DNA of 64,000 nucleotides from Lentinus brumalis (taxonomy: Eukaryota > Basidiomycota > Agaricomycetes > Polyporales > Polyporaceae), in contig MARA01000003.1 in NCBI GenBank assembly GCA_001792895.1, positions 1,054,001-1,118,000 on the forward strand, given 5' to 3'. Positions 11,257-21,408 of the stretch are shown here, one piece after another. Position numbers and translations under genes: made by a program. The notes beneath the pieces were generated by a model that was given only the letters and a program-made list of their open reading frames with translations, was not told the DNA's origin and ran no database searches. How positions within the stretch are numbered: position 1 is the first letter of the stretch; the number at the start of each line of letters is the position of its first letter.

Positions 11257-11674
11257 TGGTGGGGAGAGGATGGAGTTGGGAGGGACGCGGAGGGGAAGCA
11301 CCATCATCTTATTGCTGTCACTTGCTATCGTTATTGCTCTGCGAAGGACACTGAAGCCATGTTCAAGAAGCTCTTTGGCATCGTCGATGTTGTATCGCCC
11401 ACGTTCAGGTGCCGATATCAATTAACCCAGGGATCCAAACTCCACTGGAACCCAATCCTCTTCCACATTGTGATAGACAACCAACAGACCCACAGGGTTA
11501 TCTACGCGAAACGCACTATCACGGGTATGCAGGGTAAACGACAGAAACAAACAGACAGCGAATTAAAAGTAGAGGTGTCCGTCATCGCATGTGCGAGGGA
11601 GGACATGATGAAGATGACGAGAGCATCCCTCAGGTGCGAGACACTGGTCGTGGTGTGTATGGAGTGCGACTCGT
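11257..11674. other. Intergenic, convergent 3' flanks of PSF1 and the LysM gene
   Basis: Both flanking genes end into this gap. The open frame at 11359-11742 overlaps the end of the LysM gene on the other strand and has no recognisable features. Confidence 0.45.
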
Positions 11675-12430
11675 TTAGAGCTCGTCGCAGAAGGGCATAT
11701 CCTCATCGTCGGACTCATCCCCGGCGGGCGCAGAGGTGGTAGCAGGAGCGGCCGAGCTCGTGATGGCCGCGACAGTGGTGGGAGCAGCCTTGGTGGGAGC
11801 AGCCGTGGTCGGAATGACACTGGCCGTGACACTGGTCGCGCTAGGGGCAGCAACGACATGGGCAGCGTTGGCAACACAGAGAACCTAGATACCATGCATC
11901 AGTTGAATGGAACACGGGCACAGCCAGAGCAAACGTACCTCGCCGGTGTACAGGTTGCTGCAGTCAGCGTGAAGCTGGGGGTTGTTCGTGAAGAGCATGG
12001 TGGAGTTGATGCCGTACACGCTTTGAATACCATCGCAGGATTCGCCAGAGGTGACGACGTGAGTCGTCGTGCAGTCCTCGCCGTCAGTGCCGAGGCAGAG
12101 GGTGCTGCCGGGGTTGAGGTTGTGGCAGACAGCATCAATGCCGGGGTTCACAGTGGAAAGCTGGTAGCTATAGGCAGAGCACCGTGAGGAACAAGGCCCA
12201 AGGGCACATGAAGACGGTGGGGGCGTACGTGGAGACATTGTGGGCGGCAGAGATGGTGTCACACCAATCACCCTCCTTGACGGTGTACGTGCGAGTGCAG
12301 GACGCAGCAAAGGCAGCTGGAGAAACAATACACGTCTGTACGCGTCTCAGCGGACAGCTGGATGGGGTTACGCACTGCTAGCGACGAAGGGGACAGCGAC
12401 GAAAGCTGCGACGACTGAGCGGGCGAACAT
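11675..12430 (-). CDS. Secreted LysM-domain protein
   Basis: LysM domains bind chitin or peptidoglycan oligosaccharides; fungal secreted forms can shield the wall or mask chitin from hosts. The first exon encodes a signal peptide (MFARSVVAAFVAVPFVAS). After splicing there is LysM1 (YTVKEGDWCDTISAAHN, continuing to NPGSTLCLG) and LysM2 (HVVTSGESCDGIQSVYGINS, continuing to LYTGEVLCV), both Cys-containing as in fungal LysMs. A Thr/Ala/Pro-rich tail of about 45 residues ends with an acidic stretch and CDEL. Four short exons were read with introns of about 50-60 nt. The gene is divergent from IND1 across about 580 bases. Its biological role cannot be told from sequence. Confidence 0.88.
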
Positions 12431-13009
12431 GGCTTCTGAAGTATGCACGAAAGCGAAACAACGAATGTGGATGCGCGGTTGGCGAAAGGAAGGACGAAGC
12501 TGGGAGGAGCGGCCGCTGTAGTCGTCGGGGGCGTCGTGGACTGGAGGGGATGGAGGAGAGAAGGAAGTGCGAAATCTGCACACTCCGTCCGCCCTTTGAT
12601 ATGGGCGCTCCCGCGGGTCGCTTGGCGGTACGCGACTCTCAATCGGGGCACCGCACGGCCGGCGCCTTGGCAACCAATGGCGAACGTCCGCGTCGGGCAG
12701 CGTACGCGCAGGATATCACTCCAGCGGGCCCAGAAGCTGCGCATGGCATGAGCAACTATTCGCCCACCCGACCCGTGCTGCACCTGAAGACACATCCGTC
12801 TCGAGGGCCTCCCTGGGCCTCCGCTGACCGTCGCCGAGCCTGCAACGCCGCTCCACCCACAGATGGTAATCTTTCCGGCCGTCTCAGCCGGTTGCACTGT
12901 ACCTGAGAGCTGCGCAGCCGGGAGGAGTTGCCTCTTTGGGCGCGGAACCATTAGGCGCTGACATTGACCACTCACGTCATGGCGTCTACGAGACGATCCC
13001 TGGCTGACC
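12431..13009. promoter_or_regulatory. Divergent promoter region of LysM gene and IND1
   Basis: The two genes are transcribed away from each other from this gap. Overlapping open frames on both strands show no family signature. No clear TATA box was found for either gene. Confidence 0.4.
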
Positions 13010-14313
13010 ATGTTGTCCCTTTGCAAGCCAAGACCGGGCTCAGCAAGACTACAGACGAGATGGCTCGCATCCAGCGCATCTGCTAGACATGAAAACCCGC
13101 TGGTGAGCCCACCTTGGCATCCGCCCCAGTGCGACACGTTGACCCATGTAGGGCCTTCCCAGACGACCAGGCCCGCCGCCGCAAATGCCGCGCAAAGGCG
13201 GGCCAATACAGAAGAGATCTCTGCCCCACGTCAAGAAAGTCCTCGCCGTCGCCAGCGGTAAGGGCGGCGTGGGCAAGAGCACCGTCGCCGGTACGCTGCC
13301 TCCGCTATCGAACCCACCGAGCTCCCTACTCACATACCGAACCGGCAGTGAACCTCGCATTCTCGCTCGCCCTTCACGCCGAGAATGCACCCCGGCAGAG
13401 ACCTCGCGTGGGGGTGCTGGACCTCGACATCTTCGGGCCTTCCATCCCCAAGCTCATGGCCCTCGAAACCGCAGAAGAGCCCGAGCTCACTGACGGCAAG
13501 TGCACTTCCCGTTGCGCGTCGCTCCGTCCTGTCCGCTGACCGCACGCCTCTTTCCTTCCAGCGGGGGCAATCCGCCCCATCGTGAACCACGGCCTGCCAT
13601 GCATGTCCATGGGCTTCCTCCTCCCGAAAGCGCCGGGAAGCGACTCGTCCGCCGACACCCCCGTCGTCTGGCGCGGCCTCATGGTGCAGAAGGCCGTGCA
13701 GCAGCTCCTCTTCGACGTCGACTGGCGCGATCCCGCGTCTGGTGCTGAACTCGACGTCCTCGTCATCGACATGCCGCCAGGCACCGGCGATGTACCGCTG
13801 ACGCTCGGCCAGCTGGTGAATGTGGATGGTCAGTCGGGTGCACTTCGCATGCGCAAAGTTGGCTGACGACGGCGACTCTCCGCCAGGCGCTGTGATCGTC
13901 TCCACGCCGCAGGACGTTGCGTTGACGGATGTCCGCAAGGGCGTGACGATGTTTCAGAAGGTGTCTGTGCCGGTGAGCAACCGCCTCCGCACACCCGAGT
14001 TCTGAGTTCTGCTCAACACTCCCAACTGTCAGATTGTGGGCCTGATGTTGAACGAGAGCCACTTCATCTGCCCATCATGCTCCTCGCCACACGAACTCTT
14101 CGGATCGCCGGCTTCCTTCCGAGCGACGGCGGCGCGCTTTGATGTGGACGTCTTGGGCGAGCTTCCGCTGGTTCCCGGAGTGAGCCACGGCGGGATCGCG
14201 GTGTTCCCTACACCCTGTCTAGCGCACAGGAGGCGGGAGAGGCCGGCGGCAAGCAGTGGAAGGAGACAATGGCAGGGGTCGCCAACAAAGTCTGGCAATT
14301 CCTGTCAAGATGA
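13010..14313 (+). CDS. IND1: Mitochondrial Fe-S scaffold P-loop protein IND1 (NUBPL/Mrp family)
   Basis: IND1 is a mitochondrial ATPase that delivers Fe-S clusters to respiratory complex I. Exons read: 13010-13102, 13152-13290, 13349-13495, 13562-13828, 13887-13972 and 14033 onward. Exon 1 encodes an Arg/Ser-rich presequence leading into HENPLGLPRRPG. Then come the deviant Walker A ([12 protein letters not shown]), [45 protein letters not shown] and the cluster motif CPSC. The third intron has a GC donor. Near 14190 the frame is broken relative to the family: conserved sequence ([10 protein letters not shown]) lies in the next frame, leading to a stop at 14311-14313. Either one base is missing or a 50-nt intron removes the segment; the unshifted frame would run to 14377. 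Confidence 0.9.
13496..13561 (+). other. GC-AG intron in IND1
   Basis: The exon ends GACG and the intron begins GCAAGT, ending TTCCAG. Only this junction keeps the frame into AIRPIVNHG; using the nearby GT shifts the frame. Confidence 0.75.
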
Positions 14314-14425
14314 CCTGTCCTCATCCTCGTATGGAGTGACTGAAACACCGTTCTACTACGATAGCATATGCGCATAATGATAATGTACACTTGCTGTATG
14401 GTCCACTCGGTCTCTGTCCGTCTCT

Positions 14426-17400
14426 TCACATCTCGCTCGATCCCTCGTTCAAGAGCGATATGTCCGCATCGTCATCCACCACGAAGCTCCCGGTGACGTA
14501 CTCATCGGGCTCATCGTCCTCATCCATGGGGGAGCTCGACCGCCGCCTCCCGTACCTGGATGGGCCTGCCCCGTTCGGCCCAAACGCAGCCTGACCCCGC
14601 CTCACAGGGCGATTCCCAAACACAGGCCCAGCCGCGCCCGGAATCTGCGTCAAGAGGCTCTGGCGGTAGATCGCAGACTGGTCGTAGGAGGGGTCGATCT
14701 GTGTCTTCCCGGGCTCATCGAGGAACATTTGGTCGTCGCTGTCGACCTGGGTGTCCGCGTCAGAGGGCCCCGCGCTGAGCTCGTCGCCCGAGTGCGTCGC
14801 CTCGAGGTCGATCCACGGGTTATACCTCCGCACTTCCGCCGCGTCCTTGAACTTGCGCTTCTTCTTCCTCGGTGGCCGCACTGGACTTCCGTCCGCTGCG
14901 ACCGGGGATGGAGAGCGCGGACGCTCGCGCTGCAGACGACGCTGGGAGGGCGGCGGAGGAGCGAGAGGGGAAGACTCGACGTCTATAACGTCCGCTGCGG
15001 CCCGCTTGCGTGCGTTGTTGCCTGGTGCACGCACGGCAAATGTAGGCTCTGGAGACCAGCCATCGCTGGCGGAGAACGACGGCGAGGTGTTCGTGACCTT
15101 GACAGGAAGTGCTGGAGGGCCCATGTCACTCCGAGCCTTGTACGAAGGCCCCGAACGTTGGGGAGAAGAGATGCGCACTACCCTGCCATTAGGGCGGCGA
15201 GACGAATCGACGATGAATGATTCGTCCAGGAATAGAGGCTCGTCCTTCTCGTCGTCGGAAGGCAGACGTAGCGGAGACGTCACGGGTACGGGCGACGACT
15301 CAAGGAACAGAGGGTCATCGTCGAACGCGGTCCGAGTCAAACGTTCAGGTCCCGATGGCTCTGGCGATGCGTCGGGAAAGACGAGGTCATCATCGTCCTC
15401 GATGAGCCATGCCATGCTATCATCTCCAACAGCACGCTCCGGCGACTCTGCTGAGACGCTGGGAGAAGACGGGGATCTGGACCGCTGAGGTGGGTTCGAT
15501 GACCGTCCCGACTTCTTGCTCTGGCTGCCGCTGCTCGTGCTCTGGGAAGTCGCTTTCAGAGGGCGTTCGGGGAAGATAAATCCCTGCGTTTAAGCAGCCG
15601 CTTCGCTTGCAATGGTCGTTCGGGGGACGATCCGAGCATAGCGCGAGCAGAGCGATCGGGAGGCTCAGGACTGCTGGTGATATCGATGACGGAGTCATTC
15701 AGAGGAACCTCCGGAGAACTCGACCGCATCGCAAATTCTCGAGCGGTCTGAAAACCCTTCAGTGAGTCAGTGCGTCTCTGAGACGACTTCTTGCGCTCGT
15801 CCGAGTTGGGCTGCCTCGAAGTAAAGAGCCCAAGCTCGATCGCCTCGTCGTCAGAGTCCTCGCTCGTGTTCAGGTCGAGCTGCGTCAGCGTCGCCTGCTT
15901 AGCGGACTTCTTCTTCTTGGCCTTCGCAGACGGGGCAGCAGCGGTCGCGCTACGTGCGAGGCCCTTCTTCTTTCCTTTCGACGACACAGCAGCGGAGGTC
16001 GACTTCGTCCTGCGCGGCCCGAAAATGCCAGCCTCAATCTCTTCGTCATCGGAGTCGTCCTCGTCGGCATGCTCGAGGTCTATATTAGCCATCTTCTTCT
16101 TGGCCTTCGCACCGCCCTGCACAAGCAGTTCGGTGACGCTGACGAAGCCCTTGGCAGCATTGACCGGGACGTTACGCAAGGGGTTGTCATCGCGCTTGCG
16201 CTTCTTCTGCTTCGGCGAGTTGCCGGCGGCGAGCGACCCCTTCCGGGACGTGCGGTCCTCCCTAACGTACTCCTCGATGTCCATCTCCATCTCGACGCAC
16301 TCCGGCTCAATATCTTCCGGGATCATCCTGTCGACGTCACCATACACCTCGAGATCCGAGGCGCGCACGATGAAGTGTTGGACTTCAGCGTAGTTAGACT
16401 GAGCCTTCTGCCAGTTGTGTTCCTCACGACCCTTCGCAAGCAGGATGTGCACGGTACCGGAGGCTTTACGGCCTGTGCGTCCAATTCGTTGCAGCTAACG
16501 GAGACGGTGAGACCGTGTGTATGACGACGGATATGTGTCTGGTGCTCACCATGCGGATGGGAGTCTTCTGAGCATCGTAGCAGACGATGAGGTCGACTTC
16601 GCCGATGTCTAGACCTTCCTCACCGATGGAAGTAGACACAAGGACATTGTATACGCCCTTCTTGAAATCCTCGATCACCTATAAAACACGCATTTACACG
16701 TGAAACTAGGCCAGCTGAGCGTTGAGCGCACCTTTAGCTGCTCCGTCTGCGCATACCCCTTCTTACCCTGCTTGTCCGTGCCCTGCCCAATGAAGGCCTT
16801 CGGGCGTATGATCGGGGACTCCTTGCTCAGGAGCTCGACGATCTCTTCGACGCACTCACGGAAGGACACGAAGACCATGGCGCGAGACTGACGACGCTGC
16901 GCATCCGGCCCCGCGGCGTCGTCAGGCAATTCTCGGGCGAAATGGTCGATCAAGAGGGTGCGGAGAACGTCCATCTTCGGGTGCATCGAGAAACCTCGCG
17001 CGGCTTGCTCCTCGAACTTCCTCATGAGGTTGCCGAAAGCGTCCATCTTCTTGATCGCTCTTTTACCGTTATTGTTATCAGTTGCGTCGACGATACTCTT
17101 CAAATAGGCGTGGCACATGATGATACTATTCTCAAGCTAAGAAGTGCGTCAGTGAGATTCGTCTCCAGAAATAAGGTATAGGCCATACCAAGTATCCCAT
17201 GGCCCTGGCGAGAATACCAAGTTGAGAGACAGCGGACATAGCCCATTGCTGTGCACGCGCTTTATGCATCTCCTGGAGTGTAGCCGTACATCGGAAAGGG
17301 TGCAGCATAGTGGGAATGACATTCCCGTGCTTCAAAAAACCGGCCTGCTGGACCTTCTTGATGATAGGCTAATACATATATGTCATGAATAGATATATAT

Positions 17401-19158
17401 GCACACGATTTGAGAATGAATACGAACCATCATCATCGACCCCAAGGCGTCCCTCAGCAAGGCAATATCCTCGGTCATTTGAACAAAGTGCTCCTGCTCA
17501 TGCTTCGTGTGCAGATACTTCTTCAGGTCCGGATCAGACTCGCTACGGATCTCGATGTGGGATATGTGGAGAGCATCCACGATATCCTGGACGACTTCCG
17601 GTTTGCCTCCCGGGGTAGCGGTCAACGCGAGAATGCGAAAGTGCGGATTATGCTGCATCATGTACCGGACGACTTGTGCATATGCGTAGTCGCCCGTTCC
17701 TCTATGAGCTTCATCTGTGATAATGAAATTAGGCTTTGATACTTTGTGTAGGCGTAATATACGGCTTACCAATAACAATCAAGACGATATCGAGCGCGTC
17801 GACATGTCCATTGATCAAGTCGTTCAGTAATGTCTGTGGTGTAGCGTAGATCACGCGCTTCGTTCTCCACTGTCTAGCATGTTGATTATATGCAAACGAA
17901 CCAGCGGCCGGATGGACGTACCGCATCAATGCGCCTGGCCTTGGCAACATTACCTGTCAGCTCAATGGCTGCGCTGCCCGGAATGCCACATGTCTTGTGA
18001 CAAGCGTCGATCTGCTGAGCAACGAGAGGTTTCGTGGGGGCAACGAACACGACTTTGCCCTGCGGGAACCAATTGTAGACTGCCAGTCTTCAGCAAGGGA
18101 GACACATGCGGTGATACCTACCACTCACAGTTGAGCATCACCACACCGGCAATGAAGGTCTTCCCGAGTCCGGTTGGAAGTGCGACCAGGGTATTCTCAA
18201 CTAGACAATTCTTGACTATGTTGTACTGATAGTCGCGCTTCGGTTTGTTGAGAGGGTAGATCCAAGTCTTCGCCGCCAGTCGATCTGCCTTCAACTTCAT
18301 AGGCGGTGCCTATACAGATGCATTTATAAGATCCCGTCATAGAAAGAGTTATGATAGGGAGAACAGGACATACCGGACTGAGGGAAGGAAGGTGTAAGCA
18401 TGGAGGAACAGCATAGATAGCGTGAAATGGCAGGCTCACCCAACAGGTATCTGTGGTGCAGGGAACTGCTCAAACTCAATGCGCTCATCCTCATCTTCCT
18501 CATCCGATGCCCGTCCCTTTCCCTTGTCGGTGTCCTTGGGTTTCCTCCAGCCCGTCTTCGCGTAGGCAGTGCGGTCCCATTGCTTCGTCCGCTTCGCCTG
18601 GCCTGGAAGCGGCATTTGCCTTAGCGTCGAACGAGTCCGCTGAAACGTCCGCCTGTTGGAGTCCCCAGTGTTCGACGCTGGCTCGGTTTCTTTAGCGACC
18701 TCCCCGAACAGATTGAGCTGAGCACCTCTCGAAGGTCTGCGAACGAGATTATTCAGGTTGGAGGGCCCCGCTACGGGCTGTCCATAGGAGTGGCCCCGAT
18801 TGTGATGATGCTCATCAAGCTGACGCTCAACCTCCTGGTCCAACTGCGCAAGGGCAGCGTCGTCGTCAGGGAAATCATCGAAGAACTCAGCGTAGTAGTC
18901 ACTGGAAGAGTCGTGGAGTTCGATGACATCTGGAGGGGATATGTGCACTATGTGCGGTTTGAAAGAAGTTATCTTAGCAGCCTTCGTCAGTCCTGCGGGC
19001 TTGAATAGAGGCTTTGATGCAGGCTTGGGTGCAGGCTGGGCCGCGGTAGGACGACTTGCCGTAGCAGTTGGTGCAGAGACATGGGCCGCCTCAATAGCAT
19101 CGACTTCGTTCAAAAAAGCAGAGTCAAGCTCGTCATCAAAGTACTCATCGGAGCTCAT
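14426..19158 (-). CDS. MPH1: FANCM-family ATP-dependent DNA helicase MPH1
   Basis: MPH1 remodels stalled replication forks and dissolves D-loops, counterpart of FANCM and archaeal Hef. The start is [13 protein letters not shown]. About 240 acidic, low-complexity residues precede the helicase core: motif Q region (RDYQYNIV), Walker A (PTGLGKT), [19 protein letters not shown] (motif II), LALTATPG (motif III), [28 protein letters not shown] (motif V) and QRIGRTGR (motif VI). The long C-terminal part is disordered and basic/acidic, with KKKK and DSDDE clusters. About ten introns. In the C-terminal tail the frame breaks at 15569-15572: the upstream frame hits a stop at 15556 while the downstream frame carries SQSTSSGSQ, with no supporting splice site. 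Expected total is roughly 1,300 residues. Confidence 0.88.
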
Positions 19159-19418
19159 GAGGAGGTGATGAAAAGCAGAAGACGGAGACGGAGCATGGGT
19201 GTGCGTGGTGGTGGCAGCGGGGAGAGTGGTGAGACGCCCACGAGACGCGACGCGTCCGCGTCTCAATCACGTGCCCTCATCGGGACCGCGTCCGGGCGCT
19301 AGACTGAGAAGAGAGCGATTGGAGCTGGCTCTTTCCCCTGCCACCGACATCACTGCTCTCGTCTTAAATCTTTCTCTCCTCGTTCTTGGATTCTCAAACA
19401 ACATCTACGGTGTCAGCA
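19159..19418. promoter_or_regulatory. Divergent promoter of MPH1 and the G-patch gene
   Basis: The 260 bases between two start codons on opposite strands must carry both promoters. CACGAGACGCGACGCG at 19238-19253 holds ACGCG motifs like the MCB element of DNA-replication genes, which would suit MPH1. That link is inference. Confidence 0.4.
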
Positions 19419-21081
19419 ATGTCGGCAGAGACTGTCGCTCGTTGGAATGCCATTCCTCTCAACCGCCCGGAGCAGCCACCGGACCCCCCATCGTTGAAGG
19501 TATTAGTTGTGCATTCTTCGCACCTGGGACACACTCTGCATGCCTTTTTCCCTTCCCAACCTCTCTCAGCGACCAAGACAGGATGGACAAGACGAAGATG
19601 ACAGCGACGACGACGTCTCTCTCATCTCCCGGAGTCCTTCTCCTCCTCCAGATGCCATGGATGTGGACAAGTACGATGAGTACTACAAGCAAAGACCAGC
19701 GCCGGAGGTCATTACGGTGGAGACCAAGATACAAAGCACGAACGTCGGGTTCTCCATGCTTGCGAAGATGGGCTGGGTTGAGGGATCACCTCTTGGGTTA
19801 TCAGGCGATGGTGCGTGTGCTTCTCTACCAGGAGAGTTGTGGCTGACAGTGGCACCAGGCCGCGTGGATCCTGTACCATTCTATGTAAAGAATGATTTGA
19901 CCGGGTTGGGCAAGGCGACTCAAGATGTCCGCATGAGTGAGTGAGTTGTCGCTCAAGTCTGCTATTGTTCCAACGAGATTTCCGCAGTTGAATCTACCGT
20001 TTCCACGCGCCGAGGCTTGGATTCGGAAAGGCAGACAAAAGAGACAGAGGAACAACGAAGGCTGCGTGAGGTGCGTAACCGTGTTGTCTTGTCGTTGACG
20101 AAGTCTTACATCTTGTGCCCCTAGGATGCTGTTGCGCGTCGCGCTGCGGTTCAGTCGGAGATCTCGACCGTCCTCCGTCCCTTCTACTGCGAGGTATGCG
20201 AGAAGCAGTTCCAGAACGTAGCTCAGTACGACGAGCACACGAATTCGTATGCACACCACCACAAGGTCCGCTTCCGCGACATGCAGGCAGCGCAGCGTGC
20301 GAGTAGGAACACCGAAGAGGAGATCAACAAGCGCAAGGAGAAGGAACGCAAGCGCGAGGAGAAGGAGCTGCGCAAGATCGCAAAGGCTGCGGGTGTCAAG
20401 ATGGTGAAGCCCCCTGTTGCCGTCGTTGCACCCTCTCCTACCGTCAGCGCGGCTGGTACAGGCGAGCCGCAGACGACCGGATTCAAGAAGAGTGGATGGG
20501 CAACTGTCTCGACGGTTGTCGCAAGTGCCCCAGCTGCTCCTGCAGAACCGCCGAAGCGATCAGGCTGGGCAACTGTGGGCGACACGCAATCTACATCCAG
20601 CGGGGGAGCCTGGGCACCTGTCTCCGCCCCTCCACCTCCGCCGTCTGCAGCACCACCTCCACCGGCTCAAGCAGTACACCCGTCAAACGGTTCTCGTGTG
20701 AATTACTCGACCGCTCCGTCGTTCAGGACAGGCGGGTGGACATCCCTCGATACCAGCAACGACAATCCTCCACTACCCATTTCACCGCAAGTTCTATCAG
20801 CCCCGCCTCCTCCGCGGCTCGCGGTCGCACCGGCCCCTCCCCTGGCCTCGCCATCGCTCGACGATCGTCGGCAGGGATGGAGTAACCCCAGGCCACCCGC
20901 AACTGGTGGTTGGGATCCAGTGTCATCATCGGGTCCACCCCCTCCGCGCGGTACACCCATTCCTCCAGGGCAACTCGCTGCTACTCCTCCACGACCGCTG
21001 GCTGCCGAGCCTGCTCGTCAGGACTCGTCACGCTCCGGATGGCAGAAATTCCGTGCCGGTGCACCTGGCCGCCGCCGTTGA
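19419..21081 (+). CDS. G-patch and C2H2 zinc-finger protein (GPATCH8-like)
   Basis: G-patch domains usually activate DEAH helicases of splicing or ribosome assembly. After a short first exon (MSAETVARWNAIP) the second exon holds an acidic Ser-rich stretch and a G-patch that begins VGFSMLAKMGWVEGSPLG and continues after an intron with KNDLTGLGK. Later exons encode a single U1-type zinc finger (FYCEVCEKQFQNVAQYDEH, with a second His in NSYAHH). A basic coiled-coil follows (EEEINKRKEKERKREEKE). The last ~220 residues are Pro/Ser/Gly-rich and repeat the word SGWATV. G-patch plus one C2H2 finger is the arrangement in GPATCH8. The substrate helicase cannot be told from sequence. Confidence 0.82.
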
Positions 21082-21408
21082 CTGACTTCGCTTTCGCTGC
21101 CAGCCAGTAACACTAGCTCGTATCTCATTCTGGCTACACTCGATCACGCATACACCGATTGGCACCAGCACTGCAAGGAAGTGCAAGGAATATGAACGTA
21201 TGGTACTAACTAGCTACAAGTCGAGTTCTGTAATTTTATGTACGCTAAAAACCACGATGGCAAGAGTATAAGTTGACGACGAGAAAGCGAGTGGGGAATA
21301 CACAGCCTGACGCCCAATCAACGAGGTCACCGAGCAACAGGATGACGAGTGTGGGCAACTACGTACGACGTATATATAGTCCGAGAGAGAAGGAAAGGAA
21401 ACAGCACC
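21082..21408. other. Intergenic, convergent 3' flanks
   Basis: Short gap between the G-patch gene and BDF1, both ending here. GTGCAAGGAA repeats nearly in tandem around 21172-21190. No gene is seen. Confidence 0.4.

Noticed and set aside
12268..13206. 312-codon minus-strand frame covering the LysM first exons and the divergent promoter
   Set aside because: It overlaps well-supported LysM exons in another frame and has no recognisable domain.
15611..15655. 45-nt GT-AG candidate as an explanation of the MPH1 frame break
   Set aside because: Its length is a multiple of three, so it leaves the frame broken.
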